A DNA stretch of 64,000 nucleotides from Euglena gracilis (GCA_039621445.1 CP154956.1:77992474-78056473), one strand, 5' to 3'. Shown: positions 43,853-56,302, counted from the first letter of the stretch. The notes: generated by a model not told the origin, from the letters alone. Made by a program: numbers and translations.

Positions 43853-45411
43853 ATTGTATGGCTCCTGCTGCGCAATCGCTGGGCTCCAAAACCTCCCTTG
43901 CTTCATCTGCAGTGCACGATCCCCTCTTGCTTCGTACAGCCCTGCCACAATACCTCCCCCCCCCCTGGGCGCTTGGCCTGGGCCATGGTTGAAGGTAAGG
44001 CCAGGGGGGCCAACCTTAGGGGGGCCAAGTTTGCAAGTTAAGAATTTCGGCGGCCATGTACAAAAGGCCTAAGGCCAACCTTAGGGGGGCCAAGTTTGCA
44101 CGTAAGGAGGAGGGGGGGGAGGGGGGAGGGGAGGTAATTTATCATTAGAGCGTCTTGATTTCCTCTGGCACCTCTCAACCACCTGCATGTGAAATGGGGG
44201 GAAGGAGGGGAAGCAAGCCTGGTAGGGGGGTGGTCGGACCCCCACCCGTGAGGTGGGGGGTCGACCCCCCCCTACCCACCATGGCACCCACTCAGAGATA
44301 ATTTTTTCGGTGCTTTCGGCATCGAAGGAGACTTTGGCCTATAAATCGCGCCCCGGGAAACACGGGAAGGCATGGTGGGGGGTTGGACCCCCCCCACCAA
44401 AACGGGGTTTTGCCAGTGCTTTCGCAAAAAAGAAACATGCTGGGGACAAAAAAAACCAATTAAAACCATACATGGTATACATGATTTTCCTTTTTTAAAG
44501 CGCAATTTTACGTGGTTTTTGGGGGACCCATTTTTTCGGCTTTACAGAACATTGCTTGCAAAGGTCTTCTCCAAAAATGTCATTTCAGGGCATATTGCAA
44601 ATCTCTGGCATGAGATCGGGGGAGGAGTGGAAACACAAATGCGTTTTTTTTGCAGTCCTTTTTGTGTTGCCCAACTTGGCAAATTTTTGTGGATCTTTTT
44701 ATTTATTTCTTTCCTGGTGATTTCCTGATTTGCATTTTTTGACTTAAAGAAATTCCACATTTTGACCGAGACCGCATTTTTTCCTGGAGATCAAACTGTT
44801 TATCATTTTTTTTTCCATTTTTGGGCATTCTCTTTGGAAAATTGCATGATTTTGGAATAATGATGCTCCCATGGAAGCAGGGAGCACCCTAATGCCCCCC
44901 CAGGGGGGGAGGGGACATTTAGGGACTCCAGGGGGGTCAGGAAAAAAAATTGGGTTATTGATGGTCTGGGGCTAGGGTTAGGAGTTGGGGGGGGGTTGGG
45001 GATATTTGTTCCATCGTCCCAAGGTTGGGTCTAAATTGGGGGGGGGGGGTTACAACTCACCCCAGATACCTCCTTCGGGAGGGGGGTGATCCTTCGGCCG
45101 GAGAGACGCCTTGGTCTGCACCCAGGGAGGCGTGGAGAAACGGCAAAGCTCCAACTGGAATTGAGAGGGGGGTGCAGTGCGGGTCATGGGGGGGGACAGG
45201 TGGGGTTGGCGAGGGGCAGAGGGTGCAGAGACAGGGGGAGGGGCAGAGTTGCCACAACCAGTGCCATCAAACGTGGAATAAATGCTGGCCAGAGCTTTCA
45301 CTGGCCTTCTTTGGAGGCCCGTTGCAAAAGGATTGGCTTTTTTCAAGGCTCAACCAATCAATCACCGTCCCCTTGGCCATCTGCAGACTGGTGATGGTCT
45401 GATTAAACCCC

Positions 45412-45582
45412 CCTCCCAAATAACACCCCCCAAAAAACACCCCCCCTTGGGGGCCGATTTTGAGCGAGCAAACAACACCCCCCCCCCCTGTTTTCCTTTT
45501 GGTTTTCCATATGCAAAAATAACACCCCCCTCCAAATAACACCGCCCCCCCTGGGGCCCCAACTCGGGTGCCCAAATAACAC
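45412..45582. repeat. AAATAA/C-run repeat (copy B)
   Basis: Counterpart of 15530-15694. Confidence 0.5.
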
Positions 45583-45905
45583 ATACATACATACATACAT
45601 ACATACATACATACATACATACATACATACATACATACATACATACATACATACATACATACATACATACATACATACATACATACATACATACATACAT
45701 ACATACATACATACATACATACATACATACACACATACATGCATGCATGCATGCATGCATGCATGATACATACATACATACATACATACATACATACATA
45801 CATACATACATACATACATACATACATACATACATACATACATACATACATACATACATACATACATACATACATACATACATACATACATACATACACA
45901 CATAC
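45583..45905. repeat. TACA microsatellite (copy B)
   Basis: About 320 bp of ACAT units split near 45740-45765 by a GCAT run. Flanks equal those of the 1.65-kb array in copy A. Confidence 0.95.
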
Positions 45906-46748
45906 ATGCATGCATGCATGCATACATACATACAGAGACATGCATGCACACATGCATATACATGCACACACACACACACACACACACGTGCATACACATC
46001 CGTATGCACATATGCAGACAGGCAGATGGACAGACAGGCAGACAGACTGACTGACACAGATGTACTGCACGCAGGGTCCGATCCTCCGGGAATCGTCTCA
46101 GACAGGGAGAAAATTTTTTGGTGATGGTGCAGCATAAAGAAAAGATAACGGCTGAAAATCATGTGAAACCCCAGGAAATTACTTCGGAAACAATTTTGAA
46201 AATTGACAAATTTAAGGCAAAAAAACCCACTTTTCATTTGAATCACACCCCAGGCGGATTTCAAGGTCATCAGAGGGAACACCTGGCCTCTTTGAACTTT
46301 CACTGCCTTCAACCGTGGTCAAATACCAATTTTTAACAAATTTCTCTTGTGCACCTTCTAGTTTTCCTGAAAAACGCGCATTTCTTACCTGAAATGATGG
46401 TCAGACTCCCTCTGGTCTAGCGGGGGGGGGGGGGGGGGGGACACCCCAGCAGTGCGAATCCAGGTCAACAATTTTTGGCCCAGCAGCGATTTTTTGCCCC
46501 CCAAAATCAGCAAAAACTAAGAGGGTGGTAACTCCAGGTGGCTTGGTACACATGTTGCTTACTGAGTGTTGCGAAGAGGGCGGCGGGTGAGATTGGGGCT
46601 CTCGAATGTCAAACAGCAGAACAGGTGGGAAACACACACCCACTGTTACGACAAATGGCACTAGTGCTGACGTGCTGCCTGAACTGGCCAGGGTTTTCTC
46701 CGCACATTAGGACACGGAGCGACACATCACATACAACATGATAAACTT

Positions 46749-47400
46749 TGTTTGTGCGCGCAAATGCGCGCAAGGACATGTCATTTTAACTTCAACGTTT
46801 TGTGTTGTGTGCACGCAAATGCGCTAACAAACAAAATTTGTTTGTGTTAAAAGACACTGAAGTTTACCACAACCTGCGTTCGTGCACGCAAGAACGTTTG
46901 ATCATTCACCTCAAACTTGTGTGTTCTTGTGCGCTTTAGCGTGCTCAAATAAGATTTGTTTACGTGCTCTGAAACGCGCACAAACAGACATCAGTTCTGC
47001 GACACTATCCAAGTTTTCACGTCATCTGTTTGGCTGATAAGCATAATGAATTGATGACCTGCGATTGCTCGACGTTTTTTCTACAAGAATTCAAAATTTG
47101 GTACCTGCTTCGGCCAGAATCCATTTCCGGTATTTTCCACCTTGTTTCCTCATTTTTTCGTGAAAACGAGAAACACACCAGTTTTTGTACATAATTTGTG
47201 GGTGATAAGTCCCACCGCTTTCGTGCAACCAATCAAGTGGTAAAGGTTCAACACTTCCTGCGCCCAAAGTACGGGTGTTTGAGGGCTACCTTTCTCCAAC
47301 TGCCGGTTGCTATGAACTGACACCATGCCGTCCTCCCAGTCTCACACCCCAGTTGGAAGGAATAAGGTGGCTGCTTCGGTGGGTGCTGTTGTGTGCTTTG
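46749..47400. other. GCGC-palindrome cluster, no gene seen
   Basis: Directly after the end of copy B homology. Contains gtgcgcgcaaatgcgcgc (46755), gcacgcaaatgcgc (46810), gtgcgctttagcgtgc (46928) and gctctgaaacgcgcac (46966), separated by TTTG-rich sequence. No coding signal. Confidence 0.5.
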
Positions 47401-47531
47401 TCACACCATTTATCGAACATTCAGACCCCGCGAACAGAATTTTATTTGTCCGCGCATTTGCGCCTGTAAACACAATTTTGTTCGCGCTTTAGCGCCCATG
47501 AACTGACGCCGTCGATAAATGGTGTGACAAA
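47397..47531. repeat. Foldback repeat with 20-bp arms
   Basis: TTTGTCACACCATTTATCGA (47397-47416) and its inverse (47512-47531). A partial third copy (tttgtcacggcatttatc) follows at 47590. GCGC palindromes lie inside. Confidence 0.8.
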
Positions 47532-48480
47532 CCCACCAAATTATTATTATGTTTCTGGACAGCCCGTTGTTCCGCGCCGTCACGACCTCTTTGTCACGGC
47601 ATTTATCAACAGCAGTTCATGGGCGCTAAAGCGCGCTCAAACAAAATTGTGTTTATGGGCGCAAATGCACGGACAAAGAAAATTATGTTTGTGCACGCAT
47701 TTGCGCGCAGAGGTACAATTTTGTTTTTGCGCGCATTTGCGCCGATGCTTCTTCTGCCAGGTTCTTTACAAAAAAATTGGTCGTGCGGATCCCGGGCATA
47801 AGTTCCCTGCGGACCCCATTTCTTCCCCCCTGCGCATCCCTTGTCAAACACCCCGCACTCATCTTCCCTGCCCTATGTCCTTCCCGCTGGCTTGGTCACA
47901 CCACACCCACAGACCTTGGTACTTCCTCCCCGCGCTTGGCCAACCACCCCAAAAACACCACACCGACGCGGCACAAGCGAAGCAGTCTGGCAAACACCCA
48001 GGATGCACAAGGCTGGCAGTTTGAGGACACCAAGGACACAGCCGCGAGGAGCAAGAAGGGCAGTAAAGGTCCCATTCCTTTGCCGCCTTTTTTTTTTCAC
48101 TCCCGGGGGGGGGGGGGGGGGCCCCGGGGGTTTCGAGTTGCGGAGCCCGCTTCCGGACCCCCAAAAACACCATTTTCTGCCAAAGTTCCAGGGGTTACAC
48201 CACCAAAAACAGGAATTTCCTCACTGTTTGCATTCTCTTGTCACCGCGTTCTCAAACTCAGTCAGTCAAACTCAGTCAAACTCCCCGGAGCCAAACCCCC
48301 CGGAGCCAAACAGCCAAAATAAAAATTAGCACAAATTAACGAAAATGATTTCGTTAATTTGCGCAAATTGCCAAACCAACATGAAAAGGCTTAATGCGAA
48401 TCCGGCCGCTTAAGCCTCTGGGGGGGGGTTATATTTGCGGGCGGGGCTTTACATTGGGGGAGGTTACATAAACATGCATC
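47532..48480. other. GCGC palindromes, then mixed low-complexity DNA
   Basis: Palindromes at 47628, 47660, 47690 and 47730. A G run at 48104-48120, repeats of ccggagccaaac near 48288-48310, and ggcttaatgcgaatccggcc ... gcttaagcc at 48390-48417. I see no supported gene. Confidence 0.4.
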
Positions 48481-49283
48481 CAGTTTATTCTAGCTATTTT
48501 GGCTCTTATCCAAGGGAGAGGAGTGAAAACTATGTGGGAAACGGAATGTGTGCCCAACCGAGGTTACGGAGGGATCAATGAGGGGTCCAAAATGACAGCC
48601 ACAATGCTGTGTCGATCTGGGGCGTTCTCAGTGATCCAAGGTGGCCGAATTGAAATGGCGAGAAGGGGGGGCAAGGGAGGAATTCATATTTGTTGGCACT
48701 GCACGGAGGCTGGGTATGCCATGTGGATGGCAGCTGCAGGAGAACAAAGGACAGAAAGGCATCTACTGCCTAAGAAGGCTGCTTGCCAAGCTGTTTTGGG
48801 TGCCTTGATCTGTCACCGGCTCCCAGCATTAGGAATGGCCAGCCAGTCCACCCAGTGAACGAAGCAAGGCACCACTGGGGCGGTCCATGTGAGTGTATGA
48901 GCATCCGTGTTGTGTGCACTTCTGTGCAGGGGAGCTTGGTGGGCTGGGGGGTCTGGGTTTACGGGTGTGTTGCATACGTGACAGGGGAACAGGAGCTGAG
49001 GGGAGGGTCGACGCAGGTGCAGGGCATCTGCTGAGACCCATGCGGCCCCTGTAGGGCTGAAGGGAGGGGAGAGGGAGAGAGGGAAGGGAGGCAGAGAGGC
49101 TGAGGAGAGGGGCAACGCCTTGAGACCAGGCCGCGTTCTTGGTCCTTGAACTTCTGGAAGACCGTAGAGGCCAGATCCCCAATCTTTTGGCGCCCCCCAC
49201 TTCACGGAACCGCTGGACGGTCCGTGCGGCCCATGCAGAGAGGAAAGAACTCCTGGAGCGTTGTGTGGCGGTTTCTGGGGAGT
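48481..49283. other. Unique-looking segment, gene unresolved
   Basis: A plus frame 48499-48858 (119 aa, TECVPNRGYGGINEGSKMTA) and a minus frame 49298-48813 are open. Neither has a recognisable domain. Either could be an exon. Confidence 0.25.
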
Positions 49284-49291
49284 ATTCGAAC

Positions 49292-49756
49292 CAGGCATTT
49301 GCTTAAGGACCCCGGGGGGGGGGGTACTGGCTAGGAAATCGGCTGGACACTGGAAAAAGTGGACTAGCTAGACCCCCCCCTCCCCCCCGGGGGGGGGGGG
49401 AGGTCCGGGGCTCCCCCCCCCCCGACTGGAAAAAAAATTTTCCTCCGGCGCTGTGCGCCGAGGTGGAAATGAGGTTTTTAATAGATTTTTGGCTGATTTT
49501 GTTCCAAAAAAAAATCCAAAAATGGCCAAAAATGGCCAAAAACGGGCATTTTGGGCCATTTTGCGGGGTCCGAAAAAATTTTACGGCGCTTCGCGCCGGC
49601 CACTGGAAAAATTTTACCCACTAGCTAGCCCTGCTAGCAGACCCCCGGGGGGGGGGGGTCTGTTAGAAATACCACTAGCCAAATTTGGACTAGCTGCAGT
49701 CCAGCCCCCCCCCGGGGGGGGGGGGGGGGTACTGCAATCCCTTAAGCAAATGCCTG
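49292..49756. mobile_element. Foldback hAT-like MITE 3
   Basis: 465 bp, perfect 17-bp inverted ends CAGGCATTTGCTTAAGG / CCTTAAGCAAATGCCTG and 8-bp target duplication ATTCGAAC (49284-49291 and 49757-49764). Interior: C/G-run hairpins, cggcgctgtgcgccg and ggcgcttcgcgcc stem-loops beside aaattttcc and aaaattttac. Confidence 0.93.
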
Positions 49757-49764
49757 ATTCGAAC

Positions 49765-50470
49765 ATTTGCTCTTCTTCAATTAAAATTTTTGGGCAAAAA
49801 CCTCCAGGAGCTGCCAATGCATCATCACCCTTTTGCAAAAGGTGTTTGCTCAAACCTATCCGCTTTGCCACCTGCAGCCCACTGAACCCACCGGTATCAA
49901 CACGTATCCCGGGCCTTCAAAAATATATGGTGACGATGCCACTTCAATCCAAAAAGTTTCTTTCATCTTCTCGTTCTTGTTTTCAAAACATCTCCATTGA
50001 GATAAAAGGTCAAAAAAAGTTGTTGTTTTTTGCCAAGCCACACACATATGTCATGTGTTTGGGAGGGAGCGGGGAGATGGGTTCGGGGTACGTAGGGGCA
50101 TGCGCGGGGCACTGCAGTATTTAAGTCGTTGGTTGCACACAGTGAGCATCGGTTTATTCTGGTTTGGGTCAGGGATTGGGGGCACCACCTGGCAGGCCAA
50201 AGGCTGAGAAACGTCCCAAAAATTGCCAAAAATTTTATCCGCACGGGGTGTGGGGGGAGGTGGGAGTTAGGGGGAGGGGGTCGCTGAGCTCTTATCCCTT
50301 TATGGGTAAGAGCGAAGCTTACCCCTAGGCAAAACCCCCCCTCGAACCCCCCCTCTCCCCCCCGTCCCCTCGGGCCATTTTCGAGAACCGGCGGATTATC
50401 ACCATGATCCTGGCTCCGGTTGCAGAATTTTTTTTCCGTCGCAAGCGACTGGATTTCTAGTTTCCGAATC
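49765..50470. other. No assignable gene
   Basis: Contains a hairpin gctcttatccctttatgggt...aagagc at 50288-50313 followed by C-rich DNA, resembling a terminator-like stem but without other support. Confidence 0.3.
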
Positions 50471-51006
50471 ACCCTGGGTTGACCCCCAACTCCCCGCCAT
50501 GCCCGAGTTATTCACGCGTGAAGGGATCCAAACTGGTTAGGATTAGCCCGCCCCTCTGGATGAGCCCCCCCCCCTTGGACTCTGCCATTTTGAGCCCCCC
50601 AAAATCGATATTTTCAAAATATCTCCAAAATGAAGCAAAATCAAAGGAAATGTCCGCAGACCTAAATTGAAGCCCTTGGAACGCTCTATCTACTGGTATT
50701 TTGATTTCCCCGCAACTCCCCGCCTAGCCCGAGATACAGCCGTTTTTCGGCCCGGATGGCCGTTTTGTACACTTTTCCCACTGTCCGACTTCGCCGTCTT
50801 CGGGGGGTGAGGTCAAAAAATCAATGTTTTCAAAATTTCTCGAAAATGATGCAAAATCAAAGGAAATGTCCGGAGACCTAATTTGAAGCCCTTGGAACGC
50901 TCTATCTACTGGGATTTTGATTTCCCCGCAACACCCCACCTAGCCTGAGATACAGCCGTTTCTGGCCCAATTTGGGACATTTTGTACACTTTTTCCACTG
51001 TCAGAC
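50470..51006. repeat. About 216-bp tandem repeat, 2-3 units
   Basis: agcccttggaacgctctatc recurs at 50671 and 50887 (216 bp apart), and cccgcaactccccgcctagc-type blocks at about 50485, 50713 and 50929. Units differ by a few percent. Confidence 0.85.
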
Positions 51007-51540
51007 TCAGCCGTTTTGGGACAAAAAAAGTCGAAAAATTATCAAAAAAAATTTATTGGCCCAAAACGATGTTTTTTGGCCTCCCGGACCGAAAAAACTG
51101 TTTTTGGGCCGAAAATGAGTGTTTTTCGACCCGCCAGCGCCCTGTTTTGGGCCGCCAACCAACCCATTGACTTTACTTTGGGTCAAAACCGGGTCAAAAA
51201 AAGTCGAAAAAAATCGGGAAAAAAATGCCCGAAACAATGGTTTTGGCCTCCCAGACCTGGAAAAACTGTTTTTACGCCGAAAATGAGCGTTTTTTCGACC
51301 CACCAGCGCCCCGTTTTGGGCCGCAACCCATTGACTTTGGGTCAAAACCAGGACAAAAAGGTCGAAAAAAATCGACAAAAATTTTTGCCCGAAACGATGT
51401 TTTTTGGCCTTCCGGCCTGGAAAAACTGTTTTTGGGCCGAAAAGGAGCGTTTTTTTTACCCCCCCCCCCGGCACCTCGTTTTTGGCCTGAAACCCATGGA
51501 ATTTGGGTCAAAAAACGGGTCAACAAAGTCGAAAATAATT
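51007..51540. repeat. About 165-bp tandem repeat, 3 units
   Basis: cccraaacratgttttttgg-type blocks at about 51060, 51228 and 51388, each followed by aaaaactgttt, ggccgaaaatgagcg and cattgactttgggtcaaaac. Long frames on both strands come from the lack of stops in the unit. Confidence 0.85.
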
Positions 51541-51940
51541 CAATAAAACGGGTGTGGGGTGTATGGGGGTTAACATTTCATTAACTTTTCAGAAATTACC
51601 GTAAAATCACTGAAAGTCACCGTAAATTGCAAGGGTGTAATTTGTAACTTATAAATTACACCAAATTTGCAATGCTAGTCTTTTCAGCCTTGCATGCATT
51701 GTCCTATTAAGAGCTCAGCACTATTCAAAACTTGGTTGCTGTTGGGACTCCACTTTACGCCATCCCTCAAACCAAATGACACTTCTTATTGCATACTTCA
51801 TACATATAGATATACAGATATATAAATGGATACGGATATATATGTATATGTATGGATATATATGTATATGGCAGCAAGATTTTACTTTGCCCCCTCGGGG
51901 GGCAAGTAAAATATCCAGGGGGGTTGGCGAAAAATTCCGG
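51541..51940. other. Unassigned, with a short TATG-type microsatellite
   Basis: 51800-51870 is a gatatatatgtat repeat. The rest has no visible feature. Confidence 0.4.
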
Positions 51941-52073
51941 GTTATTGATGGAGTGGGGTTAAAGTTAGGAGTTCGACCTAACTTCAGGCCTAACTTATAG
52001 ATCAGTGTCAGGTGTACAAGTTAGACATAATGTTTGGCCGAACTGTTAAGCCTAACCCTACTCCATCAATAAC
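51941..52073. repeat. Foldback repeat related to a block in copies A and B
   Basis: gttattgatggagtggggtt (51941) pairs with aaccctactccatcaataac (52054-52073), about 23-bp arms. The same lead sequence (gttattgatggtctggggct) is at about 15076 and 44956. Confidence 0.75.
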
Positions 52074-52300
52074 GCAAAAAAATGTGCACTTTTTGTATTG
52101 TTATTACTATATGATATTGTTATTACACGGGGCAGCAGGCCAAGCTGGAAAAAATCCTGGTATGTTTCTTGCTGGCAAACGTTGCAATAAAAATAGAAAA
52201 CAGCAGCATCAGCAGCAGCAACAAGCAGACCACAGGTAGTATAAAACTGCACCCACGTTCAACCGTCGTCCAAACTCTTGCTCCAAGGTCGCCCAACCTC

Positions 52301-52546
52301 TCCGTTCTGGTCTATTGGGTATTATTTTGCCCTTTAAAAACGGTGGTTATCCTCGTTATAACAGGGGGAGGTATGGCGTTTTTCATTAAAAAAAAATCAA
52401 TGGTTTTTTCAACTTTTGTAATGATGCACGGACCATTCCTGGGGGGGGGGCCTTAACCCTGGGGGAAAAAAAATAAGATATTCAAAAATATTGAAAATCC
52501 TTCAGGAGAAAATCTCCGACAGTTTTTAAAAAATTAAACACAAGAG
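52301..52546 (+). repeat. Dispersed 245-bp repeat, copy 1
   Basis: Near-perfect inverse of 60224-60465, from ccgttctggtctattggg to aattaaacacaag. Confidence 0.9.
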
Positions 52547-52975
52547 ATGCACGGAAAATTTGCCTGGCGATGTTCCGTAGGAAGGAAAGAACTTCCGTTC
52601 CAGTGGTTCCTTTGGAAACCACCGGCGAAGAGAAAAAAACCGCCCACAAGGGCGGAGCGTGACTTGAAGGCTCAATGCCCAAAACCCTGGAGGGGAGGAC
52701 CACTGCAGGTCCCCGACGAGTTTGATGGACTTGGTATTCCCTTGGGGGGGGGCAGGTCGATGGATACAAACACGTGTATCCATCGACAAGTGTGGCAAGT
52801 GTGGCGGTGCCCGTCGTTTCATTGAAAAAAAAGGCGCCTGAGAGGGCAAAGGGGTGGTCAGAGGCTGTCCCGTGGCCTGGGGAGTCTGCCCTTGCCGGCA
52901 CCTTCCAACGTCTGGTGTCCACTCTTTCGTCAGGGCCACACCTGAGACTGCGTGCCTGTAGGGCAAGTATTACCC
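52547..52975. other. Unique-looking segment, strand and gene unresolved
   Basis: A minus frame (53030-52482) and a plus frame (52547-52825, GKFAWRCSVGRKELPFQWFL) are both open. No domain recognised. A short direct repeat caagtgtggcaagtgtggc lies at 52790. Confidence 0.25.
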
Positions 52976-53195
52976 TCCGAGTGGAAATGACACTCCGAGG
53001 GTCACTTCCACTCTTCCAAAAACCAGTCAATCACTTTTCTTTTTGGAAACCAGTCAGCCCCCCCCCCCCCCCTGTGGGGAGGGGGGTCGGCCACTCTGAG
53101 GTCCAGGGACCATTTGGTCAAAATGCTGTGAATATGGCCTAAAAAATTCTGGCACCGACCAAAACACCTCACAAAACCAGTCAGTCAGGCGCTTT
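52975..53195. repeat. CAGTCA-type GC-hairpin repeat
   Basis: aaaaaccagtcaatcacttt, ggaaaccagtcagccccc, a C-run and gtcggccact, then aaaaccagtcagtcagg at 53175. Same family as 13640-13978. Confidence 0.55.
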
Positions 53196-53573
53196 CAAAG
53201 GTACAAAGGTTCAAAATTACCCAACTGGGAATTTGCTTTAAAAAATGAATTCAGGCAAAATGAGTGGAAAGCGTGGTGTGGAACATGGGAACATGGGTTT
53301 TGGTCATGGTAATTTGATGTTTCCACCCCAATCCTTAACTCCCTGGATGTCACTCGGCCCCAAGGGTCTTGAATTCCCCTTTAAAGATTAAACTTAGGAG
53401 GAGGTGACACCGTGAGCACAATATGAGAGCTTTCACCCAGCAACCGTGCTGAGTGCTGAGGACTTGAATGAATGGACTTCCTGCCCCCAGCTGTGCACAC
53501 CCCAGCCATCCCTCATCGCTCCGACTTTTTGGCTCAAAAAATTTCCCACCACAAGAACAGGTTTATGTTTGTG

Positions 53574-53750
<177 letters not shown>

Positions 53751-54900
53751 TGATGTGTGTTTTGGGGAATATTTTTCATTGATCCTCTGATTTCTCGCTC
53801 AGTTTGTGTATGTTTACTTTAAACTATTTCAGAAATTTTGCTCTTCATAGAGAATGCTTTCGAATATTGGCGATACTTTGTTCGCTTTGCACAGCCAAAC
53901 TTTTTGGGAAGCTGACTACAAAGAGGTCAGGAGGTGGGCGAAAGCGCAGGCAGGTAAGCGAAGAGGATGCTGGGGCCAGGCAGGGGGTGGGGCAGGGCAG
54001 ACCATCAGCGGGGACGGTGACACGGCTCAGTCACAAGCCTCTTCAAAGCTGCGGACGTGCTCGCGCAGCACTGGGCGCCGTCGCACTCCCGCACCTTCAT
54101 AGGGAAACATTGTCGATGTACACATGGGTGCATGGACATGTGTTTGTGTACCTGCATTTGTGGGTGCAGGTGTGCGTATGTGGATGTGCATGTGCACATA
54201 TGTGTTTGTGGATGTCTATGAATATGTATGCCTTGTCTGCGCATGTGCAGGTGAATGCATCTGTGCCGCACTTACAGATGTACATTATATTTTGGATCCC
54301 CATCCCCCACTACTCACTGACTCGGGCCATGTCGACCCAACAGGCCAACTTTGGGGGGGGGGGGGGTTGCACAAACGATCACCACAGCCCATGGGCTAGA
54401 AAACGCTTTGGAGCCGGGGGTTGGGTATGACCCACAAAATTTTCAGGAGACCCAGTATTTACATCCCCTACTGTGTATATGTTTTACAGGGGGGTAGGGC
54501 GGGTGGGCGGAGCATGCAATTTTTTATCGACCCTGGCTTAGGCGACCTAACTCACACTTAGCTTTGAAAGTGACTGTAAATTTGCGCCGACGCGCAATGC
54601 CAAAATTTGTTCTGTTTTCGAACACCGAGGCCTGAGACTTGAGACAGCCCGCATTAGTGTCTCCCTCACCCCCGTGGGGACAAAACTAACGACTTGGAAC
54701 TCCACAATCTACGGGCACAGCACTCCCAGGGCCCAGTGTCATGAACCCAAAGCGGTGGGTGGGGACTCCACTGCGCACTTGCGCTTTGGCGCAGCGATTT
54801 TTCTAATTACAAAAAATAAAACGCATTGCGCTTCAGCGCAAATTTTTTACTTTTTTGCAATTCAACATGTGGGTGACCATTGCCACACTTGCACAATAAT
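53751..54900. other. No supported gene; GT-rich and palindrome-bearing
   Basis: A 208-aa plus frame (53804-54430) crosses GTAT/GTGCA simple sequence (54115-54260), so I do not trust it. GCGC palindromes occur at 54581, 54775-54800 and 54821. Confidence 0.35.
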
Positions 54901-54903
54901 AAC

Positions 54904-55281
54904 AACATAACCCCCCCCCAAATAATAACCCCCCCCCTGAGGACCGACTTCGGCCACCCAAATAATAAACCCCCCCTCCGGCAGGTGTGAAGCCAAAGGA
55001 AAACAGAGTCAAAAATTAACAGAAAGGTTGCCAAAAATCACAAAAATGGGACAAATTGGTGCAGAAAATGTGCCAAAAAATCACCCAATTTTCAAAAAAA
55101 AACCAAAAATGCCAAAAAAGTGACCATTGGGGCCTGTGGAGGGGTTTTCGGGCCGATTTTTGCCTTCGAATTTTTTCCCAAATAATAAACCCCCCCAAAT
55201 AATAAACCCCCCCCTGGACCCTGACTTCGGGTGTCCAAATAATAAACCGGGGGGTTTTATTATTTGGGGGGGGGGTTATGT
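54904..55281. repeat. Foldback of the AAATAA/C-run family
   Basis: acataaccccccccc-aaataataa at the left pairs with its inverse at 55245-55281. Internal copies of caaataataaacccccc and cttcggccacccaaataata (54949) and cttcgggtgtccaaataata (55224). Confidence 0.75.
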
Positions 55282-55847
55282 GTCGACATGTGTTTCCCTT
55301 TGCGCCACAGGCATGGGTAGGCTTCTGAAGAATAGAAATTTAAGAGGTACCTTGCGCCAAAAAGCAATAGAAATACAAGTTTTAAAATTGTGGAAGCAAC
55401 GCGGGTGTTGCGCTGAAGCACAAGCTAACTGCTTGAAAATTATATCACAACGGAGGGAGAGAACGGCCCTGATAGAGCATGAACACCAAAGGGGATAGAA
55501 CACAAAATGTAGGATAGGGGGACGGAAGCCTACTCTCAGTCACGTTGTCTTAAAATTGGTCAACATTTTAATAGCATAACATTTTAATTTTAATAGCAAC
55601 GTGGCTATTGCGCGTCGGCGCAATAGCCACGTTGCTTTTGCAATTGTAAAATATATTTCTATCGCACCTTGGCGCAATATAACTCTGAAATTTCCATTCT
55701 TCATAAGCCTACCCATTGCGCTGTGGCGCACAGTTATCATTTTAAATTTTCTTATTTTTATCACTGGAGGAGAGAGCAGTCCTGGAAGCATCTCATCACC
55801 AGAGTGGACAGGGCTAAGGTGGAGGGAAGCCTTGCCTGGGAGAGGAA
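55282..55847. other. GCGC palindromes, no gene seen
   Basis: Palindromes at 55603-55625 (attgcgcgtcggcgcaat), 55665 and 55713. The 123-aa plus frame 55127-55498 crosses the repeat and is not convincing. Confidence 0.35.
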
Positions 55848-55855
55848 GCCAACCC

Positions 55856-56294
55856 CAGGGTTCGATATAAGGACAGGTGGGGGGGGGTGGTCCGGAACCC
55901 CCCCCTGCGGGCCGGGAGGGGGGGGGGGGGGGGGGGACGCCCCCCCCCCACCTAAACAGGTGCGCGGTCAGGGTGGCCGAATTTTCGGCCCGGCGCGAAG
56001 CGCCGGGCCGAAAATTTTTGACCCCCCAAAACGACCAAAAGTGCCATTTTGGGCACTTTTTGGGCAAAAATGTGCCAAAAATGCAAAAAATTTTCGGCGC
56101 AAAGCGCCGGAGGAAAAAATTGACCCTTTTTGGGGGGGGTCAATTTTTGCCCCCGAGGGTCGGTCCGGACCCCCCTTGCAGGTGGGGGGGGGGGGGGGGT
56201 CCGGACCCCCCCCTGCGGGCCAGGAGGGGGGGGGGGGGGGGGGGGGCACCCCCCCCCACCTAAACCATGTACGCCCTCCTTATATCGAACCCTG
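55856..56294. mobile_element. Foldback hAT-like MITE 4
   Basis: 439 bp with perfect 18-bp inverted ends CAGGGTTCGATATAAGGA / TCCTTATATCGAACCCTG and a perfect 8-bp target duplication GCCAACCC (55848-55855 and 56295-56302). Interior has ggtccggacccc blocks, G/C-run hairpins, and the stem-loop ggcgcgaagcgcc inside a longer palindrome at 55980-56020 flanked by aaaatttt. Confidence 0.95.
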
Positions 56295-56302
56295 GCCAAC
56301 CC

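Larger units (their letters stand above)
31369..46748 (+). repeat. Segmental duplication, copy B
   Basis: Collinear partner of 1-18215 (see there). Position 31369 matches position 1; homology may extend further left of the window in copy A. B lacks the chromovirus and carries a DIRS element at 33202-38516. The region 38517-38630 (about 115 bp) next to that element is missing from copy A. Confidence 0.93.

Noticed and set aside
47524-48024. 166-aa Cys/His-containing frame
   Set aside because: Crosses several GCGC palindromes; the Cys and His come from palindrome translation.
50288-50313. Stem-loop resembling a bacterial-type terminator
   Set aside because: No adjoining gene, and a eukaryotic context makes it uninformative.
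51007-51546. 155- to 176-aa frames on both strands
   Set aside because: They follow the 165-bp tandem repeat, whose unit lacks stops in several frames; no conserved domain.
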